Notes under the pieces: generated by a model
Told to the model about the DNA's origin: nothing
Seen by the model: only the letters and a program-made list of their open reading frames with translations
The model's database searches: none
From: 40-80 sp964503665
GTDB taxonomy: Bacteria; Bacteroidota; Bacteroidia; Flavobacteriales_D; Crocinitomicaceae
Assembly (NCBI GenBank): GCA_964503665.1
Contig: CAZDAR010000025.1
Span: forward strand, 1-38,128
DNA length: 38,128 nucleotides
Direction of reading: 5' to 3'
Program-made: the position numbers and the translations under genes
Shown: piece by piece, positions 33,983-38,128 of the stretch
How the letters are laid out: every line of letters begins with the position of its first letter
Position numbering within the stretch: the stretch's first letter is position 1

Positions 33983-34431
33983 AGCATTTTAGGCATTTCA
34001 TTCTTAATTATTTCAGTACGTTCTTCGATTGCCTTTTTAATCCGCTCTTTAGAGTTTTCTTGATCTTCCAATTTCATGGTGTTTGATGTCCTAGAAACTA
34101 TACGAATAGCGAGTTCTTTCGCTTTGCGTTCGATCAAATCTTCTAGCGTTCCATCTTTGGGAACAAATCCATATATCAGTTTCATTTCCAAAGCGTTTGC
34201 AGTATCTCTTAAGGTTGTAAGAGTAAGACTACCTTCTTTTTCTCTTTCTTCAATTTCTTGCACACTTTGTTTCGTAATGGATAACTTATCACCCAACTGT
34301 TGCAGTGAAATACCTAGAGAAGTCCGTATTACTTTAATCCATCCTGTTGAAGGTGGCGTTATTTCTGCCAATGTATTAAAGCCCTTTAACTTACGGCTAA
34401 GTTGCTCTATTTGTAACTTCTTTTTATTCAT
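33973..34431 (-). CDS. XRE-type regulator (mobile mystery protein A)
   Basis: A 152-residue protein with an HTH of XRE type at about residues 37-65 (SLGISLQQLGDKLSITKQSV followed by QEIEERE), preceded by PPSTGWIKVIRTSL and followed by LTTLRDTANALEMKLIYGFVP. This pattern is that of mobile mystery protein A (TIGR02612), the fixed partner of the Fic protein it overlaps. ATG 34431 is chosen; the 29 residues readable upstream from a TTG at 34518 run through the promoter and half of a palindrome repeat. It may be an antitoxin and autoregulator. A classical (S/T)xxxE(G/N) Fic-inhibition motif was not found, so inhibition, if any, would differ from the well-studied FicA type. Confidence 0.88.
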   Translation of the reverse strand: MNKKKLQIEQLSRKLKGFNTLAEITPPSTGWIKVIRTSLGISLQQLGDKLSITKQSVQEIEEREKEGSLTLTTLRDTANALEMKLIYGFVPKDGTLEDLIERKAKELAIRIVSRTSNTMKLEDQENSKERIKKAIEERTEIIKNEMPKMLWD

Positions 34432-34460
34432 AATATAAAGTATAACTGAATATATTAATT

Positions 34461-34492
34461 CAAAAGTAAGTCTTTTAACTGACAAAAACAAA
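34461..34492 (-). promoter_or_regulatory. Promoter of the mobile mystery A/B operon
   Basis: The minus strand reads TTTG (34489-34492), 20 nt, then TACTTTTG (34461-34468), a full -33/-7 match. The start would lie near 34454, about 23 nt before ATG 34431. Three palindromic 33-bp repeats begin 7 bp upstream of the -33 element, and a fourth, degraded copy (34466-34483) lies between -33 and -7. Confidence 0.8.
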
Positions 34493-34498
34493 TTAAAA

Positions 34499-34597
34499 GT
34501 CAGGCTATACCCTGACAAATTGCTTTATAATGTCAGGCTATTCCCTGACAAATTACTCTATAAAGTCAGGCTATACCCTGACAAATTTAGTGAAACT
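34499..34597. repeat. Three palindromic repeats with exact 33-bp period
   Basis: GTCAGGCTATACCCTGAC at 34499, 34532 (one change) and 34565, each followed by AAATT and a similar CTxTATAA segment. Each core is an inverted repeat GTCAGG-N6-CCTGAC. A partial copy with CTGAC at 34479-34483 keeps the same period. Thirty-three bp is close to three helical turns, so bound dimers would lie on one face. Autoregulation by mobile mystery protein A is the simplest reading. The 33-bp unit is also 11 codons and is open in one plus-strand frame. Confidence 0.85.
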
Positions 34598-34832
34598 GTT
34601 CGCCAAATGTTTAAGATTCAAAATGATATTCTATTTCCCGATACAAAACTTCGCAACTTCACCATGAATTAGTCGATTTAAGCTGATTAAAATCATGACG
34701 CAGAATACGCTCATTAATGTGAATCGCATTTACGTGCGTGCAAATGTGTTCATAAAAAGCAATCAGTTGATTTGAAAAATGAGGTATTCTTTTATGGCCG
34801 ATAAATAGAATAATTATTTGCTAAAATAAAAA

Positions 34833-37800
34833 TTAAAGTTTTACTATTTTATCGATACTTATCTGATTCTCCATATTCATTTGAAGGAAGTAAATACCAC
34901 TTTCAAAGTTAGACATATTGAGTTTATAAGAATCCAGTTGTGTATTAATCGTTGCTTCATGAATTAGTTTATGGTTCATATCATATACATTTAATTGGAT
35001 AGTTGAACTTATAGGGTTCTCAAATTCAATGGTATAGTCTCCGTTACCTGGATTAGGATAAATTCGATAATTGACATCTTTTAAAGATTCTAACCCAAGA
35101 CAAGTCGATACAGTAAGTGTAGTAGAATAAATGCTGTTACAACCAAAACCATTCTGTAAAGTGTCTAAAAAGGTTCCAGCAGCGTTTCTATATTCACCAT
35201 AAATCAAAACAGAATCGCCACTACATATATTTATTTCTGGTTCAACGGTAAAGTCAGTTTGGTTGACAATCAGTGTTGTTGAATAAATACTTTTACAACC
35301 AAAACCATTCTGCAAAGTGTCTAAAAAGGTTCCAGGGGCGTTTCTGTATTCACCATAAATCAAAACAGAATCGCCACTACATATATTTATTTCTGGGTCA
35401 ACGGTAAAGTCAGTTTGGTTGACAATCAGTGTTGTTGAATAAATACTTTTACNNNNNNNNNNNNNNNNNNNNNNNNNNNNNNNNNNNNNNNNNNNNNNNN
35501 NNNNNNNNNNNNNNNNNNNNNNNNNNNNNNNNNNNNNNNNNNNNNNNNNNNNATCAAAACAGAATCGCCACTACATATATTTATTTCTGGGTCAACGGTA
35601 AAGTCAGGTAAGTTGACTATTATTGAAAAAGAGGTGTCAATTGTATTGCACAAACTATTGCTTCGAGACATGTTTATTACGTATGTCTGCGCGCTTTCAG
35701 GCACCCACACTAACGTGTCTAAACTTGAGAGACTAGTAGAATTTGCAGTCCATGAATAGCTGTTTAGAACAGAATTAGAAGAATATGCAATGATAGAATC
35801 TCCAAGACATAAAGTTTGAGATGACACAATAAGCGGGAGCTCATCACAGTCGTAAATTTTATTTATAACGGTATTAGTAATTATGGGTGGATTGAAGTCA
35901 AAATAGATAAGGGCTGTATTTTTGAAAATAGTATTTGTTGGGAGATCATTGACAGTTTTAATTTTGAATTTAACGAATCCCATACTTTCGAGAAGATTGG
36001 TCGTAGAGTCGGGTAAATAAATATTTGGAAATGTCCAAGTAACGATTCCTGGTCCAGTAATTTCGTAATAACAATAATGGCTGGAACTCAACATTTCAAA
36101 AGAAGAAATGTTTAATTTCTTAGAAAGTGTGTCTACTAAAACAATGTTTACCGCACTATCACTTCCCGTATTTTGAAAATGAATTTCATACTCAAATATG
36201 CTGTCATTTAAAGATATAAAACCTTCTTGAGTTAATCCTTTTGGGTTGTTCTCCTTGTAATTTGGATCGTAGGCTCCTGTCACAACTGTGTTAAGAGTGT
36301 CATTGTTGTCTATCTTATTGGTGTCCGAAAGTAAAGGAGTAACCTCGCCATAACAAGTTAACGTTTGTCCTAATAAGTTAACATCTGCTGGGACATTGAA
36401 TAAAACTTCGATTTGATTGTTTTCACCTATTTCGAGATCACTGTAATTCCATATAATGGTATCGCCAATATGACTAAAATAAGGTACGCTAGAACTAATG
36501 AAATTTAAAGTGTCATGATAGATTAGTTTTACCGTTCCATTAAGTGAATCAACGGTTCCTATATTCTTGTAATCAAGTTGAATTTTTGTGGAAAAGCCGG
36601 GAACAAACCTTGTTGAAGTTAATACAACTCGTACGTCAGTTATACCAGGAATCATATTCAAGCCAAAGTTTAAATTAGGAATAGTATCATTTGGATAAGG
36701 AGCTATTGTGTTTTGTGTGTGAGGAAAAGTAGGATAATTGATATACCAATACTTTGGTGGAATGACTTTAAAAGTATGATTGTTTGAATCAAGTTGGATT
36801 TCAAAATGACCCAATGTGTCAGTCATTTTATAAAATAGGTCATTTTCTCCCACGATAAGTATATGTGGTAAAAAAATTTCTCCAGAGTCAATAGAAGCAT
36901 TTAAATTCTTATCATGAAATACATTACCAGAATATAAAACAGCATCACTAGATCTTTTAGTGATATATAATTGATAATCTAGACTCATAGGCGGATCTGG
37001 AGTACCTTTTCCAAATGTATATCGATTTCCATAAGAATCGTAACAATACTGCGGAGATAATAAGTCTTTAATTAATCCGCTATGTGGGAAATTCGATAAA
37101 GGATCCCAACTTATAAAACGACCATCTGTACCACTTATGACATAAGCTGCTACACGGCGATTGAACAATTGCGGAGTTGTAGTGTCGATGAATATCATGG
37201 TTTGGCTTCCCTCAATGGGTATTAAAAAGTTTCCTTCTGGTGTTATATCCAAATCAGTTGGAATATCGCTGGTTAGACCACCTTTTACACATTTTGCCCA
37301 TATACAATTACCGCCGGGAGAAAATTTTGAGAAAAAAACCTCATCAGCCCATAAACTTGTCATAGTTATCGTATCTATTGTTAGAATAACATTATTATCA
37401 TCTCCTCCAAATATACCAGTCATACATAATTCACCAGCATTATTAGTCACTAATTTTCTTATAGCTGCTAAACATGCTTGTGAATCTGGATTAATAACAC
37501 CAAAGTTGTGACGCCATAGGAAATTTCCTTGATTATCAATTTTACCTATTATGACATCTTGATTCCATATTTGTCCTGACGCGATTGTAAATGTTGTATC
37601 TGAAAACTGACCATATTTTACAAAATTCCCTCCGAAATAGTATTCATTATATCCCGCTTTGCAAATTTGAGTGATTTTTGTGCCATATCCATAAAAATCA
37701 TCATACTCCCCCATTAATCTTTGATACCAGTCGACAACACCATTTGGGTTTAATTTAAAAATAATGCCGTTTTCATAAGTAGCTGGCGGTGAATCAGCTA

Positions 37801-38128
37801 GCGTATCATTCCCTATTTTAAGTTTTTTTCTAAAACTCCCAACGACAAAACAGTTTTCATTGTGATCAACTTCTATATCAAGAGCTACAGATGTACTTGT
37901 AGAGTACGTTGGGGTGTAATGCCAAATGAAATTTCCGTCTGTATCAAGTTTTAAAACATACATTTGTTTAGTAGCTGGATGATTGGCCAAAGTAATGAAG
38001 TTACCATCTAATTGAAGTGAATCATAAAATGCACCAACAACATATACATTTTTATTGTGATCCAATGTAATAGCATAAGAAACATCATCTTTAGGTCCAG
38101 TTAATTGTTTTAACCAAACAACATTTCC
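34833..38128 (-). CDS. T9SS type A surface protein, N-terminally truncated and interrupted by an assembly gap
   Basis: One gene that the 100-N run splits into two apparent frames. The minus frame is open from the window edge (38128), so the N-terminus and signal peptide are outside. From the N-terminal side it has beta-propeller-like repeats (NVYVVGAFYDSLQLDG, NCFVVGSFRKKLKIG), a carboxypeptidase-like strand region (GNVFHDKNLNASIDSGE), a DUF11-like domain, and a Bacteroidota DUF7619-type domain (GAYDPNYKENNPKGLTQEG, EYEIHFQNTGSDSA, LIYFDFNPPI). A PKD-like unit and then at least three 52-residue repeats (INICSGDSVLIYGEYRNA) follow. The C-terminus is a type A sorting domain (TIGR04183; YRIYPNPGNGDYTIEF, NVYDMNHKLIHE, GIYFLQM). 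It is likely a surface-attached or secreted adhesin. Frame is regained beyond the gap only if its true size is not 100. Confidence 0.88.
35116..35606 (-). repeat. Near-identical 156-bp tandem repeats
   Basis: ATCAAAACAGAATCGCCACT occurs at 35203, 35359 and, after the gap, at 35553. The first two are exactly 156 bp (52 codons) apart and almost identical over the unit, so this is a recent duplication, unlike the old repeats in the other adhesins. At least three copies exist; the number is hidden by the gap. Confidence 0.9.
35453..35552. other. Assembly gap of 100 N
   Basis: Exactly 100 N, the usual placeholder for a gap of unknown length. Measured against the neighbouring repeat copy, 62 bp are missing between TTTTAC and ATCAAAAC, so the true length should be 62 plus a multiple of 156 bp. 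With 62 the reading frame is continuous. Confidence 0.95.

Larger units (their letters stand above)
34439..34672 (+). pseudogene. Open plus-strand frame with 11-residue repeats, no start
   Basis: Between stops at 34436 and 34670 this frame stays open for 77 codons. It contains VRLYPDKLLYN, VRLFPDKLLYK and VRLYPDK, then a non-repetitive tail FSETVRQMFKIQNDILFPD and TKLRNFTMN. The tail segment NDILFPDTKL echoes NVRLFPDKLL, hinting at an older repeat. There is no ATG before codon 52 and the promoter region of the opposite operon overlaps it, so this is either the 3' remnant of a gene or a chance result of a repeat length divisible by three. Confidence 0.25.

Noticed and set aside
34499..34582. 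Three evenly spaced repeats as a short CRISPR array
   Set aside because: The between-repeat segments are only 10 nt beyond the shared AAATT and are themselves similar, so the whole 33-bp unit repeats. There are no cas genes.

Overview
The window is AT-rich draft or metagenomic DNA from a member of the Bacteroidota, most likely the Flavobacteriales and perhaps a Fluviicola-like (Crocinitomicaceae) organism. The family placement is inference. The phylum rests on three things: type IX secretion (T9SS) sorting domains of both type A and type B, a PorP/SprF protein with SprB repeats, and Bacteroidota promoters (TTG-N19-TAnnTTTG), the clearest of which precedes the initiator tRNA. A run of 100 N at 35453-35552 shows a scaffold gap inside a tandem repeat.

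Layout. 1-2022: a truncated AI-2E-family exporter and an EamA/DMT transporter. 2058-2657: a scar made of a decayed Rhs/YD-repeat fragment joined to a decayed HigA-type antitoxin. 2899-4689 (-): the signal peptide peptidase SppA. 5144-8303 (+): a split transketolase whose two subunit genes sandwich a secreted von Willebrand factor A protein, followed by a terminator. 8345-9535: a class III aminotransferase. 9539-21048 (-): a six-gene, tightly packed surface/secretion operon. In transcription order it encodes a small secreted protein, two tandem 12-repeat SprB-like type B T9SS substrates, PorP/SprF, a PorE-like OmpA protein and a DUF4412-like protein. Two ATGA stop/start overlaps couple parts of it. 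21166-22953 (-): two regulators, a membrane-anchored HTH protein without a TPR sensor and a Crp-plus-AraC fusion. 23061-30170 (+): a 2369-residue T9SS type A protein with many Ig-like repeats and a seven-unit RCC1 propeller. 30179-30738: a decayed partial copy of the aminotransferase gene, a duplicated tRNA-trailer segment, and initiator tRNA-Met with its promoter. 31102-32932 (-): a YdjM-like membrane protein and YebC. 33251-34672: a mobile-looking island with an IS256-like end remnant, a Fic protein (mobile mystery protein B), an XRE regulator (mobile mystery protein A) and a 33-bp tandem palindrome array upstream of its promoter. 34833-38128 (-): the 3' part of another large T9SS type A protein containing 52-residue near-identical repeats.

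The central candidate system is the surface cassette with its regulators. The same direct-repeat site, GTAACG-N5-GTAACG, lies in the same orientation and at nearly the same distance (84 and 78 nt from the ATG; 32 and 31 nt from a TAATTT-type -7 box) upstream of the SprB operon and of the giant RCC1 adhesin gene. The second copy also sits just upstream of the Crp-AraC regulator's own ATG. AraC-class proteins bind direct repeats, so the fusion protein may co-regulate both surface loci and itself. This is inference from sequence alone.
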